Below are positions 1 to 11,762 of a stretch of DNA of 64,000 nucleotides, in pieces; the stretch's first letter is position 1; every line of letters starts with the position of its first letter. The stretch lies in assembly GCA_950295325.1 (NCBI GenBank), contig OX485807.1, positions 1,304,501 through 1,368,500 on the forward strand, written 5' to 3'. The notes under the pieces are model-generated. The model was not told the origin of the DNA and ran no database searches. It was given only the letters and a program-made list of their open reading frames with translations. The translations under genes and the position numbers were made by a program. The DNA is from Polytrichum commune (lineage: Eukaryota; Streptophyta; Polytrichopsida; Polytrichales; Polytrichaceae).

Positions 1-1262
1 CATGATCCACCCACCCACTACAGGACACCATCGCTGCCAACCAACATTCACAAAGTCTGTTGCCGCACCTCAGAACAATGCAACAATTCCGCGCCAAATC
101 GGGCTTTCATTTCTTTCTCTTCTTCAGATCCAATGCCCTGTCACCCCGCCCCGACTCATGAAAAGCTTCAGACACCAGCACGTGCCTGTCCTCGAACCAA
201 TGTCTACATTGAACAGGCGTAATCCATTGTCGCAGCTTTGAAATTTTCTCTCTGCCTCACTTCGGAAGAAATAACATCAGTGTATGTGAGCAATGGTATC
301 AGGTGAATGCCGTTCCCATAATATGTTTAATCCCCTTCGGAGTCCCTGACCGGATGCAACCTAGGTGCTAAAATCAAGCAGCCCTGATGAAGTGATTTCA
401 AAAATCCTCATCTCTGCCAAAATGAATCGCATTGCCTGCAATCAGGTTGCACTTAATTAGTCTAACCTCTGCCATTTATAACCATGTCTCACCTCCAACA
501 CATGCTTTGCTGGGGATTGTTAGTTTTGATTTTTCTCTGTTTATTCAGTTGTTACCAATTACCTCCAGTATTGGCATCCAACTTGCTGCCATCACTTTGG
601 CTACAGGCATAAAATGTAAGTTTTGAATGCCACCTGTAAGCTAAACCAGGGGCCTACCATCCAACTACAAATAATGATATATCGGGCCCTACATATTCAC
701 TGGATATAAATGTAACTTCATTTTGTGCTCTTTGTTTTGTGCTTATGCTTCACTGTCCATACTCTCCCTAATCACGTACCTAATAATGCTCACATATTCT
801 CACTCATCTTGGTCACAATTATCGAATAGCGAATTCTCTGCCACCTACTGTACTTACATTTCTTAATATTGTTTCAGGTGCATCATAAACTTCAAAATTG
901 GAATGTGAATTTTATGTGGTTCATCTGTACTTCTTTGGAGTAGTGGTTGGTTTGGAGGATGTAGCGATTTCATAGCATTTGTGTCAGCAATGCTTATATA
1001 TCATTCTCCTCAACGTCCAAGAATCTCTTTCATAATCCTTGCAGTACATCAAAGAAACGTCTTCATTGCTGGAGGTGCCTATATTGGATGATGATGTTGG
1101 CCACTTTATAGTTCAACTAAATCGTACCGCAGCCGCAGCCTTGCATTGCTTTAGGGTATGCAACAACATTATTTCCAATGACACTGCACTTGGGTATTGG
1201 ATAAAGTCACATTCCACAACTTGCTTCTCACGGTTCGTCTTGGAGGTATACAACGATGATAG
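1..1262. repeat. Block P copy 1, noncoding left part
   Basis: This stretch is nearly identical to the sequence starting at 37146, so it is the left part of a directly repeated segment whose left edge lies outside the window. Short open frames here do not resemble known proteins and are interrupted differently in the two copies. I see no RNA gene. It could contain the 5' end of the PIF/Harbinger relic that follows, since the two are duplicated together. Confidence 0.7.
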
Positions 1263-1640
1263 GTGGTCATTGTTTTCCCGATAACCAAAGACTTTATGCT
1301 TCAGCTCTCAAACCAATTACGTCCCTACCTCCAAAAGAATAACGCAACGTGTTGCCTTGCAATACCTACATTGTTTAGGGTTGCTTGCACTTTATTTAAA
1401 TTGGCCCAAGATTCAAGTATGACTTTGTGTTTGGAACTATTTGCAATGGGTGTATCTATTGTTTCTAGTGTCATTCACAAAACTTGCCATGCTATTAATA
1501 TAGCATTGAGGCACGAGATTTTGTAGCCTACTGATCAACGTCTCTTACAAATTTAAAATGAATTTAAAATATCATGTGGCTTGCCATCCATGGTTGGTGC
1601 AATAAATGACACTCATATATCTCTATCCAAGCCTAGGGTA
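1263..1640 (+). pseudogene. PIF/Harbinger transposase fragment (dead)
   Basis: The frame from 1263 to 1526 reads like the helical N-terminal part of a PIF/Harbinger (DDE_Tnp_4) transposase, with a segment of the type NQLRPYLQKN...IPTLFRVACTLFKLAQ. A stop at about 1526 is followed at about 1575-1636 by a segment reading GLPSMVGAINDTHISLSKP, which matches the family's GAIDGTHI region containing the first catalytic Asp. In this copy that Asp codon reads Asn (AAT). The homologous copy at 38401-38776 keeps Asp. The rest of the DDE domain is missing, and the sequence runs directly into a DUF247 relic on the other strand. It is a truncated, inactive remnant. Confidence 0.6.
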
Positions 1641-1650
1641 GGGCCCAAAG

Positions 1651-1855
1651 AGGAGAGATGGGGTTGCATCCCATTTGAACCAATGACAAATACATATGAA
1701 CTTTGGGTCAGTGTGCCTAATGTTACAAATTGGGTGGAAGAAAGGTCTTGAGTATAACAACCTTAGAATTTCAAATTGGAAATTATATCCTCAAAGCTTT
1801 ACATATTTTATCACTTTTGTCAATGCCAAGGAAAACTTCCCTTGAGGTCAAATTT
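1651..1855 (-). pseudogene. DUF247 C-terminal relic (block P copy 1)
   Basis: On the minus strand this reads a membrane-tail peptide of the type VTLGTLTQSSYVFVIGSNGMQP. It aligns with the C-terminal transmembrane tail of the intact DUF247 gene at 24258-25856 (VTIATLIQTYVNVIGSNGMQP). Upstream codons are frameshifted and the central domain is absent. Related decayed tails occur at 19216, 34358, 35808, 38789 and 63560. Confidence 0.65.
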
Positions 1856-2404
1856 CAATTTGGGTAATTGTAATATTTTGAGGCTTAAATGCATGTCAAT
1901 GGGGGTATCCATGCAAAATTTCCCTTCAAATGAGATATGCTTAATTGGAGGCCCTTACATAGTTATGCATAGTTTATTGCAAGAGGGTCATAATGAATCT
2001 ACCAACATAAAAAATGCCCTTTATAATTTGAGAGGAAATATTCGCATGCAAGTGTACCTCTCGTTCATCTATATTAACAATAATATATGTCTTTTATATA
2101 TTTGTGATTAATTCATTTCAAACATAATCACATCCAACTAATTTGGGGGCTTTCAAGCTAATTCCCCAAACTACAAATTATTGAAAATTATAACTTTGAG
2201 ACAATCTAAGACTCAAATTTTATCAACCTTAAGATTAAAAAAATGAATCAAATCTACATTTCAACATTTGACCTTGCTTAAGTATTGTCATTAAAGTTCC
2301 TTAGGAATGAAAGTTTTTTCTCTAGGTTGGGTAGAACAAGTTTTCATAGGAGCTACAATAGTTGTAAAAAATGGATGAGATCCAATGGAGTCATCCATGA
2401 TAGT
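1856..2404. repeat. Repeat shared by block P and block Q, no gene
   Basis: This noncoding stretch matches 40176-40710 and, more weakly, 19445-19925 and 63800-64000. It always lies directly beyond the DUF247 tail relic, where the central DUF247 domain would be expected. It may be an insertion that broke an ancestral DUF247 gene before the blocks were copied. No recognisable protein is encoded. Confidence 0.5.
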
Positions 2405-2643
2405 CCAATTTTATGTTAATCATCGCGTTGCCAGAGCAACACTACAACGACCCGAACCATACTAGGCAACTATGCCCTCACATTGGGCCAATGCCCATGG
2501 AGGCCGTGGCGTTCGGCTTTGGCTGCCACACCGCCTCACCCATATAAGCCTCTAGGACCTGTGGCAGGGCCCTTACCCCACCGTCAAGAAACCTTTTGTC
2601 TCTCTACCAAGAGTTGGGGCCAAGTAGACATTTTCCCTTAGAC
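2405..2643 (+). repeat. LTR-like repeat fragment with TATA motif
   Basis: The fragment matches 40711-40955 and, inverted, 52740-53000. It contains CATATAAG at 2541-2548, a plausible TATA element, in a GC-rich context. All three copies share the TATA motif and the downstream CTCTACCAAGAGTTGGGGCC. The match stops at about 2643. It is probably part of an LTR retrotransposon terminal repeat. Confidence 0.5.
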
Positions 2644-4499
2644 CCCATGTGAGCCCTAAACCTCCACCCTTATGCGTCATAGTTCGGGTGAAGGCCTACC
2701 GTGTCACTTAGGCGCTGTGAATGAGCCTCTTGATTTCGCGAGCATGGTGCATCCGAACCGTTGATCCACCAAGGCCCATCCAAGGGCTCAATGATCCTAG
2801 GTGGCGGGGGGGGGGGGGGCAGCGTTTTTATATCTAGCTATACAGATGTTTTTTGCTACACTAGTTAGGGCCATGCTATGTTTACACATGGTTTATTTTG
2901 AAAATGCCCGTTGGGTTAGCCTCAAACCGGGTCGGGCGGCATACATTGTAGCCAACCCGGCCCCGTTACCACGGTGTTAGAGGCCACCCCCCGGCTCAAT
3001 CACGGCCGCCCGTATCGCCGTCAATCTAATGGCCGAGGGATAGGGGGCCCAAACCCTAACCCTCACTCCAACCCCTCGCCTCTTCCGTCATCTCCTCCCT
3101 TTGCTGCCTTCGCCACCCCAAGCCCGTTGTGTGTTTCTCCATCGTCGCTCTGCTCCTCTCCTGCCGCTCTGAAGCCACCTGTGCTCCTGCTCTCGCTCCC
3201 GGCACCTGCTCCGCTCCTGAGTCCTTGTAGCTGCCGCTCCCGCTCCCTGCACCTGCACCCGACTGGCAACTGCACCTGGTTCCTTCCCCGCGCCGTGTTT
3301 GTTGATGTGGCCGCTCCTTGTTGCTCCATCCCCGCTGCTCCATCCCCACTCCTTGGCGCTCCATATATCCTCGCTGCTCCATCCTTGGTCTTTGGCGCTC
3401 CATCCCCGCTCTGTGTTTCTTCATCCCCCTCTGTGTTTCTGCATCCCCGCTCTGTGGTGCTCCATCCCCGCTACTCCATCCTCGGTCCTTACTGCTCCAT
3501 CCTCAGTGCCTCACATGTCATCTTCACTTTGTATTTGGTAGTTGAACCCTTTAGATCTCTTGGAGTTATGGGTGTGTAGGGTGGCTGGTGATTGTGTGGC
3601 GGCGGCTGCACTTACAAAATCTACAGTTTATTGCTTGAATGAATGTTCAAATTTAAACCTCCATGGCCATTTCGAATCCGCAAGGCAAACTCCCAACCAT
3701 TACCCCATTTCAAAAAAAATTCCTTTCCTCATTTTTTGTCTTGGACTGTGTGTCTTGCATTTCAAGTTCTAATGGCCCCTTCTCATGTGTTCTTAGGTGG
3801 AGGATGTTGCAGATTGCTTAGGGCATCGCCACCGTGGGCACCAACGGTCCCCAGCGCGGCCCGGGCCAACAAAAAGTCCCCTCCGCTCTGTGACGTCCTA
3901 ACAAGGATGCGCTCTGTGCCAGGTTTTCGAGGCAGGCCCCGGCAAGTTTAGACTCCCTCCACGCCGGGCGCCTAGGTTTCTGCAGGTGGGCACTTTTTGT
4001 TTAACTTTGGCTTGTTTTTTGAGCCACGCCACGCCGCGCCGCTCCCGCTCCAGCTCCTTCTCCTTCTCCGTCTTTTTTTTCCTTTATTTCTACTCATTGG
4101 GGTTTGGACAAGGGTTATGGGACATGTTCTTGTGGCCCTCTCCTTGTATTTGAGGAGGAATACCTCACATGTATAGGCTGTAGTCATATTTTTTAGCATT
4201 CTTCCCATGGGCAACCGCCCTCTTTGTGGTCTTCGGACCTCTCACCCTTTTCCAATGTTTTGGTGAGGTTTTTGTGGGTTCTCTCATTGCTGAAGTGGTG
4301 TTTCATCCTTGTTAGGACGCATCCTTTGCTAGTTTTCGGCTCCCCTTCGCCGCATGTATTTGTGATTGCAACCTTAAGTGCTTTAAATCCTTGCTGGTTG
4401 GTTTTTTAGGTGGTCTTGTTTGTAGTTTGAAGTTGTTAGGTCGTTGGGTGCCTTCTTTTTGTTATTTTCTTCGTTTTGGCCATAGTTGTGACTATAACC
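2644..4499. other. Unassigned GC-rich region 5' of the hAT gene
   Basis: No recognisable gene is present. The region holds a 14-base G run (2806-2819), a GC-rich stretch with a short telomere-like AAACCCTAACCCT at about 3051-3063, and a cytosine-rich minisatellite (3299-3515). The right part, up to 4499, is probably 5' untranslated or subterminal sequence of the hAT transposon. I could not locate the transposon's terminal inverted repeat with confidence. Long open frames on both strands at 2974-3579 are low-complexity products of the repeat. Confidence 0.45.
3299..3515. repeat. CTCCATCCCCGCT minisatellite
   Basis: Degenerate tandem copies of a GCTCCATCCCCGCT-like core alternate with CTGTGTTTCTTCATCCCC and GGCGCTCCATC variants. 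The repeats keep several frames open on both strands, giving Pro/Ser/Leu-rich or Arg/Gln/Gly-rich peptides. These look like artefacts of composition and not genes. Confidence 0.7.
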
Positions 4500-5757
4500 A
4501 TGGCTCCACCTCTTGCCCCTCCAAAAGGTTTCAAATTTAGAAGATTTTTCTCTAGGTCTGATCCCAATGGCACTAGTAGTAGTCATGTGCCCCCCTCTGA
4601 TGTTGATATCCTGACCCTTGGTGATGGTGATGTGCAACCAGCAACTCCGTTGGTAGAGTCTAGTGTCAAGAAAAAGACGTATGACAAGACTCGTCAATTC
4701 CAACTCCTATGGTTGCCAATTTTCCCTTGGGCGGAACCCATCTACAAAGGTGATGAGGTCACAAAGGTAATTTGCAAAGTCTGCTCTAAAATCCGAAGGA
4801 AGTCTATAATTTTGTGTACTAAGAGCGATAATCTTTGGAAGCATCAAGGGAGGAAAACCGCTAAGGGTCTTGGTCATGGGGTTGCTGTAGGGGAGAAGTA
4901 CATGGATTTTAATTCTATCCATCTAAAAAATGAAAGATTGTTTGCAGCCATCCCCACAGATAGTATTGCGGCCCAAGTGGCAGAGAACACGGTTAGAGAT
5001 AGGAAGAAGAAATTGATACAATTTGCTACCCTCTTACACTTGCTCCAAAGAGGTAGATCTATCACAGACTATGAGCAAATGTACGTCTTGTTTGAAACCC
5101 TCAAATTAAAGAACAATCCATACCACCACTGGAGTGACAATAGTGGGTGGGCAATGGCAGAGGCGATAGAGCGTGTTGTGCTGAAGAGAACAACGGAGGT
5201 TATGCAGGTTACTAACTTCTTTAGTTTGTCTTGTGATGAGGTTACTTCTGTGGACTGTCAGTCATGCATTAGTGTCCATAGTTATGTTGTGATAGATTGG
5301 AAGCGACCCCCTGTACTCCTTACCCTAGAGAGAGTTATTGAAGGAGGGACAGCAGATAATCTCACTGTTGTCATTGTCAATGTTGCTTGCGCTTATGGAG
5401 GTCTAACCGAGCAGAAGATTAGGGAAAGGTTGATCACATTTGGGGCAGATGGGGTTTCTACATTTCAAGGTGCTAAATCCAGTGTTACTGTACAACTTAT
5501 CAACAAGCACGCTCCTTTTATGGTGGGTGTCCATTGCATGGCACACCGCACAAATCTTGTTGTCCAAATCCTATCCAAGTTTGAGGTGGTGAAACATGTA
5601 GAAGATCTTTTGGCAGCGCTGTACTCTTACTTCAGTTCCTCTCCCAAATGCAGTCTTGAGTTCCAGAAGCTAGCAGCTTGTTTGGAATCCAAAGGCAACA
5701 AGATATTTAGGAACGTCAAGACTCGTTGGATATCCATGCTTGGACCTGCAAGGAGGG

Positions 5758-7351
5758 TGTGAGCCCAAAATGGTGCTCACATGTGTTCTTAATTCTTCGA
5801 AACCATTAGATATTATGTTTTGATGTTTTATGATTATCCACAAAAATATAAAAAGAGTGAAGCTTGAATGAAGTTATGTTTAGTCATTAGGCTAGTGTGG
5901 AGAGGATTTATTAGAAGTAGGTAGCGTGAAGAAGTTCCTTAGCTAGATAAGCGTAGGGAGTGGTGAACCAAGGGTAGTTCCTTGGTTTAAATATTTGAAT
6001 TAGGATCTATGTTGTTAGTTTAAAAGACAAAGGCTTAGAAGATAGGATGAGAGCCTACAAAGTAGGGAAGGATTACAAGGGCTTATCTTGAGGGTACTCA
6101 CCTACTCCTTCTTAACTCACTATATAAACCCTCACTCTTCCCTCTCTCATCTTCTTTTTTTCGTGCTCCTTGGCATCCCACGTGTTATAAGTGTGGGTGT
6201 GGGAAGCAAGAACGGAGCACATGTGCGTGCAAAGTCTCAAGGTGAAGAACCAAGACTAATTCACCTTGAAATTAGTTTGACATTGGTTAGGAGTAGTCTT
6301 TGGTTGAGACATTTAGAGTTTAGCTTGTTGTATGTGATTTATAGAATTTAGATTCATGATATTTAGATTTATAGTGTTTGGAATCATGACATTTAGAATT
6401 ATAGCATCCACATTCATGTTGAATTTAAAGCTCTCTCTCCTCTAAGGAGTTGAGCTCTTAGAGCTTTGGGAAATACAGTATTTAGTTGTTGGAAATACAG
6501 TATTTAGTTGCTGGAACTGCAGTATTTAGTTGCTGGAAACATAGTATTTAGTTGCTGGAAATACAATATTTAGTTGCTGGAAATATAGTATTTAGTTGCT
6601 GGAACTACAGTATTTAGTTGCTGGAAATATAGTATTTAGTTGCTGGAACTACAATATTTAGTTGCTAGAAATACAGTATTTAGTTGCTGGAACTACAATA
6701 TTTAGTTGCTAGAAATACAATATTTAGTTGCTGGAAATACAGTATTGGGTTAAGAAGTTAGACAGCTGGGACATTAGATTGGGTCATAGTTAGTTAATAA
6801 GAATATTACCTATTGCTAATTAGGTAATGAGCATTTAGCTAAGGAGTTGATTACAAGGCATCATAAGGTGATATCAAGGGGGGAAACTTGTAGTTAAGTT
6901 GTTGGGATTGTAATCAAGCACTTAAGGGTGCCATGGCGAAGAATGAACGAACTTAGGAGTGAATGGCAAAGAATTGCGGAAGAAGATGTAACGTTAAGTG
7001 ATGAGAGTGATGAGTGTTTTTTAACACTTGTGTACTCATCACATGGAGTCAACAAGTCACAACTTTAGCGAGGTGACGAGCACTAGTGAAGAATCAACGG
7101 CCAGAACTAAGGTTTCAAGAGGAAAGTCCTTAAGAGCATGTGTAGCTAAGGCCGTGGGATGGACCCTTGAGGCGGCCAATGCTATACCCACTCAAGAAAA
7201 TTGCATTAATAAAACATCATGACTTAAAAGAAGGTGGGGGTTCATTGAGATGGGACTTATATCTTATGTTGCTACTTTTGGTGTGACACATGCGAGTCTC
7301 AAAACCATCACCCGGACTAGAACGCTTAAGGGTGGTGGGTTTGGCCTCACA
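5758..7351. mobile_element. Solo LTR (family alpha) inside the hAT gene
   Basis: A 1,594-bp insertion begins TGTGAG, ends CTCACA and is flanked by a perfect 5-bp target duplication, GAGGG (5753-5757 and 7352-7356). TG...CA ends, a 5-bp duplication and an internal TATATAAA (6121-6128) followed by a pyrimidine-rich tract are what an LTR shows. There is no gag-pol, so this is a solo LTR left by LTR-LTR recombination. A second member of the family is at 29547-31303. The short open frames inside (for example 6088-6351 and 7028-7222) are not convincing genes. Confidence 0.85.
6469..6748. repeat. 22-bp minisatellite within the LTR
   Basis: About 12.7 tandem copies of a 22-bp unit of the type GGAAATACAGTATTTAGTTG + CT occur, with variants GGAACTACAATATTT and AGAAATAC. 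The array lies in the middle of the alpha solo LTR. The other alpha copy at 29547-31303 lacks it, so it expanded in this copy or lineage only. Confidence 0.95.
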
Positions 7352-8719
7352 GAGGGTGCTTGAGGAATACAAACCCTTGGTGACGAAGATGGCAGTGGAT
7401 GCGCCCAAGGAGCTTGCAGCAAAGAAGAACCTTTCCATGCTCTTAGATTGGCAGAACATGCTCACCGTACCTTGTTTGATGCCCATGCTGCACTCTGTGA
7501 ATTTCCTCATCAAGTTTACACAGAGTCCAGCATGTTACATTGTTGATTTCATTTCTGCGGTCAAGATATGCCAGGGTGATCTATATCGACTTTATGTAGG
7601 TCCAACCTTTGCTTTCCACGGAGAGGAGTTTAGCACATTTCGGTCACTAGCAAATGACACGTCCATGGTAATCGAACAAGATTGGTTGTTCTGCTACAAT
7701 CGTGAGGAAGACCACCTGGTTTTCAGGGTTGCAGGTGTGCCCCACATGGCAACCATGAGATCAGTAGCCTTCCCAGGGCAGTGGGAAGAGGTGAACAAGA
7801 TTGACCGTGAGGTCATCCTTGGTGAGGTGCAACGGCAATTAACCAGCGCAGCGAAACAACTTATAGAGGAGTTAGAGAAGAGGTTTCCTCACCAAGAGGT
7901 GATGTGTGCTTTGGGAATATGCTACCCCCAATATTGGCTGAATGATACATTCGAGGCTACATATCCTGGGCATATTGCAACACTGAAATCATTCTATGGG
8001 ACAACGAAGAAGTTGTGGGTACATGTGGATGCTGAGACCGAGGATGCTGAGGAGTGGGTGCCTCCACCCCTTGACATCCGCAACCTAGAGCTTCAAAGCT
8101 CCTTCTTCAAAATCACCATGATATCAAATGCCCAAGCTGCCATGGCCTTACCCATGACCGAAAACCCGATGTCCCGACTTTGGCGCAAGCTTTCTAGCAA
8201 TACCCTCATTTCAGCGAAACTCTCCGAGTTCATGAAAGTCGTTGAGATTGCTCACGTTCAAGTGTTGGGTAGTGTGGAAGATGAGAGAACATTTAGCTCC
8301 TTGTCCTTCTTGAAGAGCAAGTTGAGGAACCGGCTTACAACCCACCTAGACTTGGTGGTCCGCATGTTTGCGCAAGACTTTTATACCTTGAACACTTTCA
8401 CTTACCAAACGGCCATAACAGATTGGAAAGCTCAGAAGGTTCGCTATGAAGGAGAAACTTAGATGAGTTCTAATGTATGTTGCTGGAAGTAGTTTCTAAA
8501 TGCAATGGTAGTTGATGTATGCAAAGGTTAGGGGCAGCTAGCAACAACAAAGTAGTGGCTTGGAAAATGAAGGACTAGTGCAGTGCTAGTTCTATGAGAG
8601 GTACCCAATGTACTAAACCCACACTCAATTTTTAGAACATGACGAGGGAGGGCATGAATTTATACCTCAAGATTGTGGTGTCTGGGTACTGCTTTGAAGC
8701 ATGTGTGGCATGGTTGAGG

Positions 8720-9131
8720 CACGGGTAGATCACTCCATTGTCAAGTTGAACACCACGTGCGGCCAAAAAAAATCTTCTTTTGGTAAGTTGCACCACCAAA
8801 ATGGGTCAAAATTTTATCAATTTTTTTTTCATGAGTAGATATACACAATACATATGACATAGTTAAAAGTGGTAACTAAATTTGATGATTTTTTTTTTTT
8901 CATAAAACATACCATTTCTAACTAGAATGACACAGAATTGAACTAAAACAATTACTAAAAAAAATAAAGATGACTAAAAATTTCAAAAAAGTATACAAAA
9001 GATACTATCAATGATTATGTATATGTAGAAAAAATATCATCAATTTTAAAATGATATATGGCATGTAATATAGGGGTAGCAAACTTTGTCCGCACGTGGT
9101 GTCAACTTGACAATGAAGTGACCTCCCCGTG
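8720..9131. mobile_element. hAT-type MITE, copy 1
   Basis: This is a 412-bp noncoding element. The left end starts CACGGGTAGATCACTCCATT and the right end is its inverted complement with few mismatches, giving terminal repeats of about 43 bp. Both sides carry the 8-bp direct duplication GGTTGAGG (8712-8719 and 9132-9139). An 8-bp duplication and CA.GG-like ends point to the hAT superfamily. A homologous element in the opposite orientation is at 50235-50644. It lies about 260 bp downstream of the hAT transposase stop codon. Confidence 0.85.
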
Positions 9132-9139
9132 GGTTGAGG

Positions 9140-9795
9140 GTGCAGGTCTTTTGAAACTGCATGCGTAAGTTTACTGGCTATATTTGGATGGAGCCGTTGG
9201 AGGAAGATGTTGGTGGGCCCCGAAATTCAGCACATGTCAGGTGTTTAGGTTACTAATTTTGTTTGGGTGGTGGATGGGTTGTGCTAATGTGTGGTTTTGC
9301 AGGCCGTTCCACGCTGCAGTGGGCAGGGTTGAAAAACCGGGGTTCAATTTCCCGTGGAACAAATATTTTTTGTACATTGAATCTTAGATGTAGCCAAATT
9401 TTGATGTACTTTGGGTTGTATTAGCCACATTTACATCAACAACGTAGGAAGTGGGGGCCATATTTCAACTCTACGTTGGCAAAACATAGCCACATACACT
9501 CGCCCCAAAAAAATTATATATTGCCACATACTCAAATCTTCTATGACATCTAGTCGCATTCGCCATATGTTAAGTCATCCCACGTGGCCAGCTAGGGCTC
9601 CTTCAAGCCAACTCAAATTGCCAAAGAAGCTAGCCAATGGATGGGCCAAGAGCCAATGTAGAGACCCATTTCTTTTGAAAAAAAAAACACTGGGCGGGGG
9701 TGGTGCTTGCCACAAGGCGGTGTGGGGCCGTGGGCCTCATGTCTTTTTTCGGGGAGGCCCGCTTTAGGGTGGTGTCGGGCCTAGTGGCTAGGCGG
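9140..9795. other. Unassigned region between MITE and foldback
   Basis: No recognisable gene is present. A stretch at about 9195-9215, on the complementary strand, resembles GC-rich subterminal motifs seen in some hAT elements, so part of this region may be the 3' end of the hAT transposon. I could not match it convincingly to a 5' end. Short open frames at 9184-9387 and 9411-9767 show no domain. Confidence 0.35.
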
Positions 9796-11762
9796 GCTCG
9801 GTGGGCTAGGCATCTAGGTAGGCTTACTTACTAGGTGGCTAGGCCTACTTACTTACTTAGTAAGGGTAACTATTTGGTTACCCTTACTCTACTTTCTAAA
9901 TAACTACACTAAATAGGATATTTAGTATGACTTACTATTTGGAATTACGCAATGCTATATCTATTTATTGTGTATCTCATATTTTATCAAGAACTATTAA
10001 ATTGGTAGTTTGGATATTATAGAACATTGACACATTTATTTGGTAAAAAATTATTCCAGTAGTAAAAAGATATAGTATTGTGTAAATTCAAATAGTAAGT
10101 CACACTAAATATCATATTTGGTGTAGTTGGTTACCCTTACTTGCTAAGTGGCAAGGGACGGCTAAGGCTGGGTCACTTCTTTTACGTACTCACACATGAA
10201 TTTACAACTTCAAAGCAATGTGGGCACTTCCAACTTCCCCCAACATTGTAAGGTAACCGCGTCTTAAACGGATATTTTCTTTTTTCACCCATTTGTACTA
10301 AGGTACTAGGATGCCAAACATGCAATTAGTGCGAGATGATTAGCACATCCAATTTGTGCCCGTGCCCGTGCCCACTTTCCTCATAATTTGAGGAGCTCAT
10401 GTGAATATTCTATTCACTATCAAAATGAACATTCCATAAGTTAAAACAATTACTATTTAGGCATCCCCAATTATGAGAATATGATTTTTTCTAAAGAATC
10501 TTCTAAATCGTTCAAGGTCTCTTGAGGTAATTGCATGTATTATATGATTTCTTAGTAAAAGGCTCTTTCATCCATTGTGGTCACATAGGGGCATCTATTT
10601 GTGTCACCCATCTTCAACATGAACCACATTTTACATGGGATAATTTTTGCTTCTTCACTAACCTATTATGAAGTTCTCTAACATGTCATGATTGTGAGAA
10701 CATGAGACCACAAATTAATGCATACGTGTATTATTCATATATGTTTATCTATGCACTTACTTCTCAAAGAGTATGAAACACTCAATGGATGAACCATATA
10801 TGTGAACATAAATCATGTTTACTTGATTATTATTATTATTTTAATTTTTGGGTACAAATTAAAACATGTTTTGTCCACTCTATACTTTATTTCAAGAGCA
10901 CACAATAGGCCACAAACTGGAATATATAAGTGCACCTACCTTGATTATGTTTTATATTGAATACAAAATATGAACATATAGTCTAATTTACAACTTCTTA
11001 AGACATGTTTTCATGGTGTACATTACTAGGGCCAAACCCAACCACATGTCATTTAAATATGGATGTTCATTTTTAAAAAGTAATCACATGAGCTCCTCAA
11101 ATTATGAGGAAAGTGGGCACGGGCACAAATTGGATGTGCTAATCATCTCGCACTAATTACATGTTTGGCATCCTAGTACCTTAGTACAAGTGGGTGAAAA
11201 AGAAAATGTCCGTTTAAGACGCGGTTACCTTACAATGTTGGGGGAAGTTGGAAGTGCCCACATTGCTTTGAAGTTGTAAATTCATGTGTGAGTACGTAAA
11301 AGAAGTGACCCAGCCTTAGCCGTCCCTTGCCACTTAGCAAGTAAGGGTAACCAACTACACTAAATATGATATTTAGTGTTAGATACACTAAATACGAACA
11401 CTACACTAAATATCACTAACCCTATGAAAGTAAGTAACATTAAATGTAAACTCAAACACTAAATATCATCTATGGTAATATGTGAAAGTTACATGCACGA
11501 ATTTAGTGTTTAGTAGGAAAGAGGTGGCAATAAGGAAGGCGGCGGCGGCGGCGCATTTATGTCTAACACTAATTATCAAATAATTGAAAATTAGTGTTGA
11601 GCATAGTAGGGTGGTAAAACACTAAATCTAATCAAACACTAAATATCATATTTAGTGTAGTTATTTAGTAAGTAGAGTAAGGGTAACCAACCAACTAGTT
11701 GTTTAGTAAGTAGGCCTAGCCACCTAGTAAGTAAGCTTACCTAGATGCCTAGCCCACCTAGC
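9796..11762. mobile_element. Long-TIR foldback element (about 2 kb)
   Basis: The outer ends are inverted copies: the left starts GCTCGGTGGGCTAGGCATCT (9796) and the right, read inverted, starts GCTAGGTGGGCTAGGCATCT (ending 11762). The complementary arms extend inward to about 10415 and 11085 with indels, so arms are about 620-680 bp around a 670-bp AT-rich spacer. Such long arms are typical of Mutator-like or foldback elements. No transposase is encoded and no target duplication is visible. The right end coincides exactly with the edge of duplicated block Q. Confidence 0.8.

Larger units (their letters stand above)
4500..8462 (+). pseudogene. hAT-family transposase gene, split by a solo LTR
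   Basis: This is a hAT transposase, which cuts and pastes DNA through an RNase H-like fold. The ATG at 4500 (ACCATGGCT) is preferred because the open frame before it has no ATG. The 5' exon part (4500-5757) encodes a degenerate BED-type zinc finger (CKVCSK...LWKHQGRK), the first catalytic Asp region (CDEVTS, Asp about residue 246), the second (FGADGVS, Asp about 317) and the family's C-x2-H motif in VHCMAHRTN (about 345-352). A solo LTR (5758-7351) interrupts it and introduces a stop within two codons. The 3' part (7357-8462) carries the hAT dimerisation domain (SVEDERTFSSLSFLKSKLRNRL). Without the LTR and one copy of its target duplication, the frame runs uninterrupted for about 787 residues, a normal hAT length. 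Confidence 0.9.

Noticed and set aside
3046-3066. Telomere-like AAACCCTAACCCT
   Set aside because: It is only about two imperfect units, common as a promoter motif, and not an interstitial telomere array.
2974-3579. Long overlapping open frames on both strands
   Set aside because: They follow from the CTCCATCCCCGCT minisatellite and GC-rich composition. No domain is seen and several frames are open at once.
9270-9365. tRNA-like A and B box motifs (possible SINE or tRNA)
   Set aside because: GGTTCAATTTCC resembles a B box but no cloverleaf can be drawn and no second copy was found in the window.
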